From Bacillus licheniformis DSM 13 = ATCC 14580 (GTDB lineage Bacteria > Bacillota > Bacilli > Bacillales > Bacillaceae): 64,000 nucleotides of DNA. The stretch lies in NCBI RefSeq assembly GCF_000011645.1, contig NC_006270.3, positions 2,291,501-2,355,500 on the forward strand, given 5' to 3'. The notes beneath the pieces are model-generated. The model did not search any database, was not told the DNA's origin, and worked only from the letters and a program-made list of their open reading frames with translations. A program made the position numbers and the translations under genes. Below are positions 34,175-42,507 of the stretch, piece by piece; the first letter of the stretch is position 1; the number at the start of each line of letters is the position of its first letter.

Positions 34175-35158
34175 CTATGACGGATTAATATCGATATCAG
34201 CGGAGTATATTTTTTTGATGCCGTCACTCGTTTCCAGGATCAATACGCCTTCTTCGTCGATTCCGAGCGCTTTGCCGTGAAACGTTCCGTTCAGCGTCCG
34301 GGCCGTCAATTCGCGGTTCAGGGTCAAAGCATAGCTTTCCCACAAAAGCTTGATCGGTTCAAAACCGTAGGCGAGATAGTCTTCATACCTTTTTTCAAAC
34401 GTCGACATTATTGTTTGGACCAAAGCCGCTCTGTCGATTTTTTCACCGCTTGCGAGACGAAGGCTTGTCGCTGTTTCTTGTAATTCCTCCGGAAAGTCGG
34501 CTGCAAGCTGATTGACGTTGATCCCCGTTCCGACAATAACGGAATGGACCTGATCAGCTTCCGCCTGCAGTTCCGTTAAGATCCCGACCACTTTTTTGCC
34601 GTTGATCAAAATATCGTTCGGCCATTTAATTTCGGCTGCGATGCCGGTTTGCTCTTCGATTGCCTGAACGATCGCTACAGCGGCTAAAAGCGTCAGCTGC
34701 GGCGTTTTTTGCACGGGAATTTCAGGCCTTAAAATGATGCTCATCCAAATGCCGTTTCCTTCCGGGGAATGCCATGCTCTCGCCATTCTTCCTCTTCCTT
34801 CAGTCTGCTTGTCGGCAACGATGATCGTTCCTTCGGGCGCACCGTTGTTTGCAAGTTCGTGGGCGATTTTTTGAGTTGATGAAACGACATCCTGAAAATG
34901 GATCGTCTGTCCCATTTTTTTCGTTTTTAACCCGAGCCTGATTTCATCTTCAGTGATCTTGTCGGGTTTTTTTATCATTTTATAGCCGAGCTTTCGGACC
35001 GCTTCAAGTTCATATCCCGATTTTCTCAGATCTTCGATATGCTTCCAAACGGCGGTTCTTGAGCATCCGAGCTCTTCGCTGATTTTCTGGCCAGAAATGA
35101 ATTCGCCGTCTGCCTCGGTAAACAATTGAATGAGTTTCTTTCTTAAATTTGACTGCAT
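34175..35158 (-). CDS. birA: BirA, biotin-protein ligase and biotin repressor
   Basis: 327 residues. An N-terminal winged helix (FISGQKISEELGCSRTAVWKHIEDLRKSGYELEAV) is followed by the ligase domain with the biotinyl-AMP loop GRGRMARAWHSPEGNGIWMS and KWPNDILINGKKVVGIL. It biotinylates acyl carriers and represses biotin genes. The ATG at 35158 (MQSNLRKK) is ten bases after GAGGAG, while the GTG at 35170 falls in that site. It overlaps the end of cca by 16 bases. Confidence 0.93.
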   Translation of the reverse strand: MQSNLRKKLIQLFTEADGEFISGQKISEELGCSRTAVWKHIEDLRKSGYELEAVRKLGYKMIKKPDKITEDEIRLGLKTKKMGQTIHFQDVVSSTQKIAHELANNGAPEGTIIVADKQTEGRGRMARAWHSPEGNGIWMSIILRPEIPVQKTPQLTLLAAVAIVQAIEEQTGIAAEIKWPNDILINGKKVVGILTELQAEADQVHSVIVGTGINVNQLAADFPEELQETATSLRLASGEKIDRAALVQTIMSTFEKRYEDYLAYGFEPIKLLWESYALTLNRELTARTLNGTFHGKALGIDEEGVLILETSDGIKKIYSADIDINPS

Positions 35159-36336
35159 GAATCCAGCCACTCCTCTATGGCTTTTTTTTGATTGGCAAGC
35201 TCCCCGTTTAACACGGCCCGCTCAATCCGTTTCAAATCATCGGACACCCATTTTCCGGCCGGCTTCTTTCTGAAATTCAGCAGATCGCTTCCAGATACCG
35301 CCAGGTCTTTCAGGCTTTTAATCGGAAGCGCCTGGTACGACTGTCTGATTTCAGCCAGCTGCTCTTCATCGATTGCCTGCTTGTCCCTCAAGCTGCGAAT
35401 GGCAGATGCGGCCAGCAGCGTCTCTTCCCCCGCCTCATACATCGAGACGGCATCCCATTTTTGATCGATCCGTTCAGCCGTATGGAGCGCCTGTCTGATG
35501 ACTTTCCCCGGAAGCTTCCACCCTTTTAAAAACCGGTGCGCTTCAGCGGGATTGATCGATATCATGTGAATGAAAGCCGCCCATATATCGGCACTTTTTT
35601 GAAGTTGATAAAAAGGAAAAGCTCGGGCAGCCAGAACGCGCTCCTTTTTGCCGTCCAGCCCCGGAAGCTCCTTGTAAAGCCCTGTTTCAGCCGCTGCTTC
35701 CAGAGCCCGGCCTGCTGCTTTTCCTTTTAAAAGTTTTTCGAATTCAACCGTTTTCCGCTCTGTAGAAATATGGGCCAGGAGCGGACGGTTTTCGCAAATC
35801 GCTTTTTTTGTATTTGGAGAAAGCTCAAACTCGAGCTGACTCATAAAACGGAGCGCCCGCAGCATGCGAAGCGCATCTTCGTGAAAACGCTCCGCCGGGT
35901 CGCCGACCGTTTGAATCAATCTTTCCCGTATGTCGCGGAGCCCGCCGAAATAGTCGATCAGTCTGCCTTCTTCATCCATCGCCATCGCATTAATCGTCAG
36001 ATCCCGCCTCTTCAGGTCTTCCTTCAGCGATTTGATAAACTGAACGCCGCTCGGCCTTCTGTAATCCTCATATTCAAGCTCTGCGCGAAAGGTCGTCACC
36101 TCGTAGGATTCTCCCTCAAAGAGGACGATGATGGTTCCGTGTTCCTTTCCGACATCAACGGTTTTCGGAAAAATGGCTTCGATTTCTTCCGGGGATGCAT
36201 CTGTAGCGATATCAATATCGCCGACATCTCTGTTCATTTGGGCATCCCTGACGGCTCCGCCTACAAAGTAGGCCTGCCAGCCGTGTTTTTTCAGCTCACG
36301 AAGGAGAGGAAGAGCCTTCAAAAAGAGATCCTCCAT
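35143..36336 (-). CDS. cca: Cca, CCA tRNA nucleotidyltransferase
   Basis: 397 residues, same length as B. subtilis Cca. Class II head domain: FVGGAVRDAQMNRDVGDIDIATD with the metal-binding GDIDIA, DLKRRDLTINAMAMD and the RFHEDALRMLRALRF neck. It adds or repairs the 3' CCA of tRNAs. GGGAG precedes the ATG at 36336. It overlaps bshA by 41 bases because BshA has a longer C-terminus here. Confidence 0.94.
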   Translation of the reverse strand: MEDLFLKALPLLRELKKHGWQAYFVGGAVRDAQMNRDVGDIDIATDASPEEIEAIFPKTVDVGKEHGTIIVLFEGESYEVTTFRAELEYEDYRRPSGVQFIKSLKEDLKRRDLTINAMAMDEEGRLIDYFGGLRDIRERLIQTVGDPAERFHEDALRMLRALRFMSQLEFELSPNTKKAICENRPLLAHISTERKTVEFEKLLKGKAAGRALEAAAETGLYKELPGLDGKKERVLAARAFPFYQLQKSADIWAAFIHMISINPAEAHRFLKGWKLPGKVIRQALHTAERIDQKWDAVSMYEAGEETLLAASAIRSLRDKQAIDEEQLAEIRQSYQALPIKSLKDLAVSGSDLLNFRKKPAGKWVSDDLKRIERAVLNGELANQKKAIEEWLDSCSQI

Positions 36337-37480
36337 TGTCACACTCCCAGTCTGTTAATTGTTGATAAATTTCTTCATATTGCGCGATGATTTTGTTGGA
36401 AGAAAAGCGTTCCTTGATGCTTTGCAGCGCCGCTTCCGCAAACTGGCGCTGCAGGCTTTCATCAGTCAGTAAATGAAGCGCCTTACTAGCTGCACCTTCA
36501 ATATCTCCGACATCGACCAAGTAACCGGATACTCCGTTTTTGATCACCTCGGGAATCCCCCCGATATTTGTGCCGATGCACGGAACGCCGCAGGCCATCG
36601 CTTCAAGCAGCACTAAACCGAAGCTTTCCTTCTCGGACAAAAGCAGCTTTAAATCGCTGATGGCGTAAAGCTCTTCTACGCTGTCTTGTTTGCCAAGGAA
36701 AAGAACGTCGTCTTTTAATCCGAGCTGTCTGACAAGCTGGCAGATCACGGTCATTTCCGGCCCGTCGCCGACGAGAATCAGCTTCGATTTCATTTGTTTG
36801 ACAATGCGGCTGAATACATGGATGACATCCTGTACGCGCTTCACCTGTCTGAAATTGGATACGTGGATGATCACTTTTTCATCAGGTGCAATGCCGTACT
36901 GCTCTTTCAGCGAATGATGCTCCTGTTTTTTTAAATACACGCGCTCATCCACAAAATTATAGATCGTTTCAATTTTTTTGTTCGGTTTGATCAAATCATA
37001 CGTTTGCGCGGCAAGAGCCGAAGAAACCGCGGTAACGCGGTCAGACGATTCGATCGCAAACTTGATCAGGTCTTTTAAAGACGGATCATAGCCGAGCACG
37101 GTTATATCTGTGCCGTGCAGCGTTGTGACCGTTTTAATGTTTCCGTTCAGCATTTGCTTCGCTAAAAAAGCGGAAATCGCGTGAGGCACCGCGTAGTGGG
37201 CATGCAGAACATCAAGCTGTTCCCGCTTTGCCACCTCCGCCATTTTGCTGGCCAAAGCCAAATCATACGGCGGGTACTTAAAAACGGCATATTGATTGAC
37301 TTCGACTTCGTGAAAATAGATGTTGGAATACACTTTATTGAGCCTGTACGGAACACTTGATGTAATAAAATGAATTTCATGTCCTTTTTCCGCAAGCAGC
37401 TTGCCGAGCTCGGTGGCGATAATTCCTGATCCGCCGACACTCGGATAACATGTGATTCCGATTTTTAACTGTTTCATCAT
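36296..37480 (-). CDS. bshA: BshA, N-acetylglucosaminyl-L-malate synthase
   Basis: A 394-residue GT4 glycosyltransferase, the first step of bacillithiol synthesis (UDP-GlcNAc plus L-malate). GITCYPSVGGSGIIATELGK begins the N-terminal domain; the C-terminal nucleotide site has EKESFGLVLLEAMACGVPCI. The last 17 or so residues (WECDNGGSLFEGSSSPS) go beyond the B. subtilis protein and are encoded in the overlap with cca. Start ATGATG; the first overlaps the bshB1 stop (ATGA). Confidence 0.93.
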   Translation of the reverse strand: MMKQLKIGITCYPSVGGSGIIATELGKLLAEKGHEIHFITSSVPYRLNKVYSNIYFHEVEVNQYAVFKYPPYDLALASKMAEVAKREQLDVLHAHYAVPHAISAFLAKQMLNGNIKTVTTLHGTDITVLGYDPSLKDLIKFAIESSDRVTAVSSALAAQTYDLIKPNKKIETIYNFVDERVYLKKQEHHSLKEQYGIAPDEKVIIHVSNFRQVKRVQDVIHVFSRIVKQMKSKLILVGDGPEMTVICQLVRQLGLKDDVLFLGKQDSVEELYAISDLKLLLSEKESFGLVLLEAMACGVPCIGTNIGGIPEVIKNGVSGYLVDVGDIEGAASKALHLLTDESLQRQFAEAALQSIKERFSSNKIIAQYEEIYQQLTDWECDNGGSLFEGSSSPS

Positions 37481-38178
37481 CCGCCCCCAAATAAATCGTT
37501 GTTTAACAGAAGAGTCCGCTTTGAAAAAAACCCTTCCGCGTATGCGACGCCGACCTCTTTTCCCAAAAGCTTTTCCCTGGCTTCGACCGTTTCAATATAT
37601 CCGTTTGTCAGCGGTGTTTCAACCGACTGCCGGGAACGGGTGAACTGGCTCTGATAAGCAGCAAGGCCATCCTTTTTTTGATTGATCGTTTCAGAAATGT
37701 CGATGACAAACTCAGGTTTGTGAAAACCGTTGATCATATAGTAGTACACGTTTTGGACTTTATGGGCCGGCTGTTTTTCTGCATCTTCGTATTTATGTAT
37801 ACCAGCGGAAAAGACCGCTTCTTCGACGATTTCCGCTGCGTGCCCGTGATCGGGATGCCGGTCCTTTGGATAAGGGACAAAGACAAGCTTCGGTTTATGT
37901 TTCCGAATGACGGCAACAACGTCCCTGATCGCCGCCTGGCTGGGAAACAGCCCCCTGTCCGGCAGCGTGAGGGAAATCCGCGGACTGGCGCCGAGAATTT
38001 CGGCCGCCAGCGCCGCTTCGCTTTTTCTCGTTTCGACTGTTCCGTTTGAAGACAGTTCAGCCTGGGTTAAATCGCAGATTCCAATTTGAAAGCCTTTTTT
38101 AGTATATTTGGCAATGGTTCCTCCCATGCCGATTTCTACATCATCGCTGTGTGCACCGAAAGCAAGTATATCAAGCAT
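37477..38178 (-). CDS. bshB1: BshB1, GlcNAc-malate deacetylase
   Basis: A 233-residue LmbE-family zinc deacetylase performing the second bacillithiol step. The metal site is FGAHSDDVEIG (H-x-D-D) and the distal histidine KDRHPDHGHA. The ATG at 38178 overlaps the end of mgsA by 8 bases; the longer frame to 38214 is rejected by comparison with B. subtilis BshB1. Between mgsA and bshA in one operon. Confidence 0.93.
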   Translation of the reverse strand: MLDILAFGAHSDDVEIGMGGTIAKYTKKGFQIGICDLTQAELSSNGTVETRKSEAALAAEILGASPRISLTLPDRGLFPSQAAIRDVVAVIRKHKPKLVFVPYPKDRHPDHGHAAEIVEEAVFSAGIHKYEDAEKQPAHKVQNVYYYMINGFHKPEFVIDISETINQKKDGLAAYQSQFTRSRQSVETPLTNGYIETVEAREKLLGKEVGVAYAEGFFSKRTLLLNNDLFGGG

Positions 38179-38584
38179 CGCGATCCCTGCCGTGGACAAT
38201 GTTTCTGAACTCAAACGCGCCTTCCTCGACAGAACGGATCAAGATTTCCGCAGTTCCCATGTTGGTGGCGAGCGGAATGGCATAAACGTCAGACAAGCGG
38301 ATAAGCGCTGACACGTCAGGTTCGTGCGGCTGGGCCGTCAGCGGGTCTCTCAGAAAAATCACAAGATCGATGTCATTTTTCGCGATCAAAGCGCCGATCT
38401 GCTGGTCACCGCCAAGCGGCCCCGATTGAAAGCGCACGACGGGCAGCCCTGTCGCTTCAGTGATTTTTAAACCGGTCGTTCCTGTCGCAAACAGCTCATG
38501 CTTTTTTAAAATGTCTTTATAAGCGGTCGTCAGCTGAATCATATCCTGTTTTTTTCGGTCATGGGCAATTAAGGCGATTTTCAA
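38171..38584 (-). CDS. mgsA: MgsA, methylglyoxal synthase
   Basis: A 137-residue enzyme turning dihydroxyacetone phosphate into methylglyoxal. IALIAHDRKK, GTTGLKI, GPLGGDQQIGA and FLRDPLTAQPHEPDV are family blocks, including the catalytic aspartate region. Its neighbours bshB1 and bshA make bacillithiol, which detoxifies methylglyoxal, a sensible pairing. Confidence 0.95.
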   Translation of the reverse strand: MKIALIAHDRKKQDMIQLTTAYKDILKKHELFATGTTGLKITEATGLPVVRFQSGPLGGDQQIGALIAKNDIDLVIFLRDPLTAQPHEPDVSALIRLSDVYAIPLATNMGTAEILIRSVEEGAFEFRNIVHGRDRDA

Positions 38585-38603
38585 AGCGATTTCCCCCTTC
38601 TTG

Positions 38604-39407
38604 TTACTCTATGATATTTTCAAGGCCGTAGACAAGCTGATCGATTTTCATCACTTGTTCAACAGCCAGTTTCACACCAGACATAAAAGATGCGCGATTG
38701 TATGAATCGTGACGGATTTTCAGGGTTTGGCCGTCTCCGCCGAACATCACTTCCTGATGGGCAATCAATCCCGGCAGACGAACGCTGTGGAGACGGATTC
38801 CGTTTTGATCGGCGCCTCTTGCTCCCGGCAGAATTTCCTTTTCATCCGGGTGCCCCTGCGTTTTCGCTTCGCGAACAGCCGAAATCATTTCCGCCGTTTT
38901 CAAGGCCGTTCCGCTTGGCGCGTCAAGTTTTTGATCATGGTGCTGTTCAATGATTTCAACATCGGTAAAATAGTTGGCAGCCATTTGCGAAAACTTCATC
39001 ATCAGCACGGCTCCGAGCGCGAAGTTTGGCGCGATGATAGCTCCGATTCCCTTCTCATCGGTCAGTTCCATAAGCTCGTTCAAGTCGCTCTCAGAAAATC
39101 CTGTCGTTCCCACAACAGGACGGACGCCGTGCTCCAACGCGATTTTTGTATGTAGCTTGCCGATTTCCGGCGTTGTCAAATCAATCAGAACATCCGGAGA
39201 CGTTTCTGAAAAGCATTCCGTGATATCGGTGTAAATGACAGCATCTGAACTTGACGTCATCACATCTGACAGCTTTTCACGGTTATATGTACGGTCGATT
39301 GCACCGACAAGTTCAAAATGTGCGGTATCTTCAACAAGTTTGACCGCTTCGCTTCCCATTCTTCCGCGCGGTCCTGCTATTGCGATTTTAATGGTATCCT
39401 TTTGCAT
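38604..39407 (-). CDS. dapB: DapB, 4-hydroxy-tetrahydrodipicolinate reductase
   Basis: A 267-residue NAD(P)H-dependent enzyme of diaminopimelate/lysine synthesis. Dinucleotide motif AGPRGRMGSEAVK at the N-terminus and the substrate motif EQHHDQKLDAPSGTALKTAE. Located between ypjD and mgsA; no lysine riboswitch is seen upstream. Confidence 0.96.
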   Translation of the reverse strand: MQKDTIKIAIAGPRGRMGSEAVKLVEDTAHFELVGAIDRTYNREKLSDVMTSSSDAVIYTDITECFSETSPDVLIDLTTPEIGKLHTKIALEHGVRPVVGTTGFSESDLNELMELTDEKGIGAIIAPNFALGAVLMMKFSQMAANYFTDVEIIEQHHDQKLDAPSGTALKTAEMISAVREAKTQGHPDEKEILPGARGADQNGIRLHSVRLPGLIAHQEVMFGGDGQTLKIRHDSYNRASFMSGVKLAVEQVMKIDQLVYGLENIIE

Positions 39408-39419
39408 CTTGATTCTCCT

Positions 39420-39758
39420 CTACTTTCCTTCTTCTTTTCTTGTCCAGCGATCTTTATCACGGGTGTTGAACTTCTCCATGACCATATCATGCGCTTCATC
39501 CAATGATATATGAAGCGAATTCGCAAGACAAACTAAAACGAACAATACGTCGCCGATTTCTTCTTCGATCTTTTTTTCCGATTCGGTTTTTTTCTTTGGT
39601 TTTTCTCCGTAATGATGGTTGATTTCCCTCGCCAGTTCGCCAAGCTCTTCCGTCAGTCTGGCCATCATGGCAAGCGGACTGAAATAGCCTTCTTTAAACT
39701 GGCCGATATATTCGTCGACTTCACGCTGTATATCTTTCATCGTTTTTTCTTTCGTCAT
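39420..39758 (-). CDS. ypjD: YpjD, MazG-like nucleotide pyrophosphohydrolase
   Basis: A 112-residue all-alpha NTP-PPase of the MazG/YpjD type. Metal-binding EELGELAREI and EEEIGDVLFVLVCLANSL (the EExxD pattern). Probably hydrolyses non-canonical NTPs. The ATG at 39758 has AGGAGG ten bases upstream. First gene of the ypjD-dapB-mgsA-bshB1-bshA-cca-birA run, with its own promoter. Confidence 0.92.
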   Translation of the reverse strand: MTKEKTMKDIQREVDEYIGQFKEGYFSPLAMMARLTEELGELAREINHHYGEKPKKKTESEKKIEEEIGDVLFVLVCLANSLHISLDEAHDMVMEKFNTRDKDRWTRKEEGK

Positions 39759-39786
39759 GCTGGCAAAACCTCCTGTCATCTCTTAC

Positions 39787-39815
39787 ATGTTAGCGAATTC
39801 AAACAAGTTTGACAA
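39787..39815 (-). promoter_or_regulatory. promoter of the ypjD-dapB-...-birA operon
   Basis: TTGTCA, 17-bp spacer, TAACAT on the minus strand, 29 bp before the ypjD start. Confidence 0.65.
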
Positions 39816-39830
39816 ATGTTTAAGACGAGT

Positions 39831-39859
39831 TTGCTGTTTTAAAACGGATACACTATAAT
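39831..39859 (+). promoter_or_regulatory. promoter of ypjC
   Basis: TTGCTG, 17-bp spacer, TATAAT on the plus strand, back to back with the ypjD promoter. Confidence 0.72.
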
Positions 39860-39895
39860 ATTAACGCCAGCTTATGGAAGGAAAGGAGTTTTTTT

Positions 39896-40768
39896 ATGTT
39901 CGGAGACATCAGAATGAAGAACGTCCTGTTTATTTTAGCAGGCGCCGCTGTTTTTTCCTTTGGACTCGTTCATTTTAATATGCAGAACAACTTGTCGGAA
40001 GGCGGTTTTACCGGCATTACCCTGCTGCTTTATTTCCTGTTTAATATCGATCCTTCCATATCCAATCTGGTGCTGAACATCCCGGTCTTCTTCATCGGCT
40101 GGAAACTCCTCGGCAGAACGGTCTTCTCATACACCATTCTCGGCACAGTCAGCCTGTCGGTGTTTTTATGGATTTTTCAGCGCTTCCAGATTCATATGCC
40201 GCTTCAAAACGATCTTGCGCTCGCGGCACTTTTTGCAGGCGTGTTTATCGGCACCGGATTGGGCATTATTTTCAGATACGGCGGAACAACGGGCGGCGTT
40301 GATATTATCGTGCGGCTGATCAACAAATATTTTCAAGTGCCGATGGGCAAAGCCATGTTTGTGTTTGACGCCTGCGTCATTACATTATCCCTTATTTTTT
40401 ACCTTTCCTATAAGGAAGCAATGTACACGCTTGTTGCCGTATTTGTCGCCTCAAAGGTCATCGACTTTATGCAGGAAGGCGGTTATGCCGCAAAAGGCGC
40501 CACCATCATCTCTGAAAAGAACGACCAGATTCAGCGCAAAATCATTGAAGAAATGGAAAGAGGCGTCACAGTTTTAAAAGGTCAAGGGTCTTATACGAAG
40601 ACGGAGCGGGACATTTTATACTGCGTCGTTCCGAAAAATGAGGTTTTCCAGCTGAAAAATGTGATTACTTCGGTCGACCCGCACGCTTTTGTAGCCGTAA
40701 GCGACGTACACGACGTGCTGGGAGAGGGTTTTACGCTTGATGAGAACAAAAATCCCATCACCCGCTGA
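39896..40768 (+). CDS. ypjC: YpjC, YitT-family membrane protein
   Basis: A 290-residue protein of the YitT family: an N-terminal membrane domain with about five helices (DUF161) and a cytosolic C-terminal DUF2179 domain (about 205-290, EEMERGVTVLKGQGSYTKTERDILYCVV). AAAGGAG seven bases before the ATG. Single plus-strand gene, convergent with ypjB. Function unknown; some relatives are annotated as transport-related without proof. Confidence 0.88.
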   Translation: MFGDIRMKNVLFILAGAAVFSFGLVHFNMQNNLSEGGFTGITLLLYFLFNIDPSISNLVLNIPVFFIGWKLLGRTVFSYTILGTVSLSVFLWIFQRFQIHMPLQNDLALAALFAGVFIGTGLGIIFRYGGTTGGVDIIVRLINKYFQVPMGKAMFVFDACVITLSLIFYLSYKEAMYTLVAVFVASKVIDFMQEGGYAAKGATIISEKNDQIQRKIIEEMERGVTVLKGQGSYTKTERDILYCVVPKNEVFQLKNVITSVDPHAFVAVSDVHDVLGEGFTLDENKNPITR

Positions 40769-40784
40769 TTGAAGGTCAGCAAAA

Positions 40785-40812
40785 AAGAAGCTCGCGATCA
40801 GCGGAGCTTCTT
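40785..40812. terminator. terminator between ypjC and ypjB
   Basis: AAGAAGCTC-loop-GAGCTTCTT with an A-run/T-run on the ypjC side; reaches the ypjB stop codon. Confidence 0.82.
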
Positions 40813-41611
40813 ATTTCGGCCAATCTTTTTCTCTTTTTCTGCGCCTGTCCTCTTCGGCTTTATACTTTCTGAAACCGACGTATGTCAGCGTCGAGAGGAT
40901 AATGCTTCCCGTCGTCAGGATGACCCATAGCAGGGAAGGGTCTGCATCATCTTCTTCTACTTGATCAAACACATCTTCCAAATCTTTTTCCAAAAGCGTC
41001 AGCCTTTCCAGCTTGCTGCTTTCCGTCATTTGCTGGAAGCCTCCGTTTTCCACGACTGCAATATGGTTGGAGACGCTTTTTAACTGCTTTGGCGAAACAT
41101 CGATCGTTAAGCTTGGATAAATCGTATCATACAAGGATAAAAAATGATTCCACTTTTCCCTGAATGTCAAGTTGTCTTCTTTCTGAATCCCGGCTTTCAA
41201 AGCGCTGAAAGAATCCATGATCGGCTTTTTCAAACTGCTCCACAGCGGATCATGATCTGATTCAATGGCGTCCATCAGCATTCTAAACTGGGCGGCGGCT
41301 TTAAATTTCTCCTGGTGTGCGACCTCTTCGCTTTCCAGACTTTTCAGCGTATCATGATAGGCCAGACTGACCTGGCGGATTTCCGAGCCTGTCATCATAT
41401 CCTCTGTCCCGTCTTTCTCCGCAGCTTTCAGCCTTTTTTCAAAGTATTGAAGAATTTGTACCGCTTCCTCATATTGAGACTGCCTTGTTAGCTGGAATAC
41501 CGTATCCGACAGTTCCGTCAATTCCTGCAAAGCCGATGATTCTTTCGCTTTCAAACCGGCCGCAGGAAAAACAAGCGCAAGCATCATGCAAAGGATCACC
41601 TTTCGTATCAT
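40811..41611 (-). CDS. ypjB: YpjB, sporulation protein, membrane-anchored
   Basis: A 266-residue protein with an N-terminal signal or anchor (IRKVILCMMLALVFPAAGLKA), a helical extracytoplasmic domain, and a C-terminal membrane segment (LLWVILTTGSIILSTLTYVGF) before a basic end. B. subtilis YpjB (264 residues) affects sporulation. GGGAGGGA precedes the ATG at 41611; the frame to 41659 lacks a ribosome binding site. Downstream of ypjA, probable operon. Confidence 0.86.
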   Translation of the reverse strand: MIRKVILCMMLALVFPAAGLKAKESSALQELTELSDTVFQLTRQSQYEEAVQILQYFEKRLKAAEKDGTEDMMTGSEIRQVSLAYHDTLKSLESEEVAHQEKFKAAAQFRMLMDAIESDHDPLWSSLKKPIMDSFSALKAGIQKEDNLTFREKWNHFLSLYDTIYPSLTIDVSPKQLKSVSNHIAVVENGGFQQMTESSKLERLTLLEKDLEDVFDQVEEDDADPSLLWVILTTGSIILSTLTYVGFRKYKAEEDRRRKREKDWPK

Positions 41612-41685
41612 TACGGTCCCTCCCACTCCTTCTATTAAAGCGTATGAAGAGAGGGACAAGGTTAGACCAAGATTGTGAAGCAGTG

Positions 41686-42279
41686 TTACAGCTTAAAAGC
41701 TTTTCGGGACAAGACAAGGTAGTAGGCCAAACCGATCGAAGCGATGCTGAGCCAAAATGTAAAATAGCCGATCTGCGGCATATATTGATCGAGCATAGAA
41801 TAATTCGGCATCATTCCAAACAAGTAATCAATGGCATCGTTATGCATCGTCCAAACAGCCGCAAGCGCCAAATGCCACCCTTTGAACCGGAAATGCGGGG
41901 CGTACAGCACGCCTTGCACAGCCATTGCGAAGTGCGACGCGATCAGCATATACCCCGTCCAATGAAGGCTTCCGGTCACCACAAGCACGAGAACATTCAT
42001 TACAACCGCCCACAGCCCGTATTTGACAAGCGTAACAAGCGCAAGCGCCTCAAAAAGCGGAGCATTCCTTCCCAATAAAAGTCCGATGAGAACGAATAAA
42101 AAGAACAAGGTCGCCGTCGGGCTGTCGGGAACGAAGATCAGAAACTTCGCTGGCGTATTCGTCAGCTGCGGAAGGTACCAATAATACCCGTAAACCGTAC
42201 CGAAGAAATTAATGATCAAAAGCAGCAGAAGCATCGGCTTTTGAGCGAGCATGTAGGAAATCAGTTTCAAAGCAATCAA
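41686..42279 (-). CDS. ypjA: YpjA, DUF1405 integral membrane protein
   Basis: A 197-residue polytopic membrane protein (about six helices) of the DUF1405 family, with conserved GYYWYLPQL, FVPDSPTATLFF, WTMHNDAIDYLFG. The start is a TTG with only a poor ribosome binding site (GTGAG); the first in-frame ATG is nine codons in. A structured leader with a promoter and terminator separates it from qcrC. Function unknown. Confidence 0.82.
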   Translation of the reverse strand: MIALKLISYMLAQKPMLLLLLIINFFGTVYGYYWYLPQLTNTPAKFLIFVPDSPTATLFFLFVLIGLLLGRNAPLFEALALVTLVKYGLWAVVMNVLVLVVTGSLHWTGYMLIASHFAMAVQGVLYAPHFRFKGWHLALAAVWTMHNDAIDYLFGMMPNYSMLDQYMPQIGYFTFWLSIASIGLAYYLVLSRKAFKL

Positions 42280-42297
42280 CTCACAGTCTCTTTAAAT

Positions 42298-42467
42298 AAA
42301 AAAAGCCGCCGCCGGGTCAGCTTCACAGATTGACCGCAGAACACCTGTCGAGAAGCGGCGGCCTTTCCAGCTTCCGTGCCGGTTCACTGTCAGCAGCGGT
42401 CAAAATTGAAAAGGCCATCGACATTGTCGACAGCCCGAGAGGCTGACTTGCCGTCAGCTTCAGCTCT
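42298..42467 (-). ncRNA. structured leader or small RNA ahead of ypjA with competing hairpins
   Basis: About 170 nt from the predicted start of the 42474-42502 promoter to a T-run. Hairpin 1: GCTGAC/GTCAGC (42442-42458). Hairpin 2: 10 bp (42413-42435). Terminator: 8-bp GCCGCCGC/GCGGCGGC stem (arms 42355-42362 and 42305-42312) then seven T. Alternative stem: 9 bp between 42408-42416 and 42360-42368, which would break the base of hairpin 2 and the terminator arm. Another 8-bp pairing links 42396-42403 to 42330-42337. No known riboswitch family recognised. Confidence 0.6.
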
Positions 42468-42473
42468 ATCAAG

Positions 42474-42502
42474 AGTATAGCCTGCCTTCATCAACTTGAC
42501 AA
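42474..42502 (-). promoter_or_regulatory. promoter upstream of ypjA
   Basis: TTGTCA, 17-bp spacer, TATACT on the minus strand, starting six bases after the qcrC stop codon. Confidence 0.75.
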
Positions 42503-42507
42503 CCGTT

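Noticed and set aside
38604..39420. Lysine riboswitch for dapB
   Set aside because: dapB lies inside an operon 13 bp after ypjD, with no leader space.
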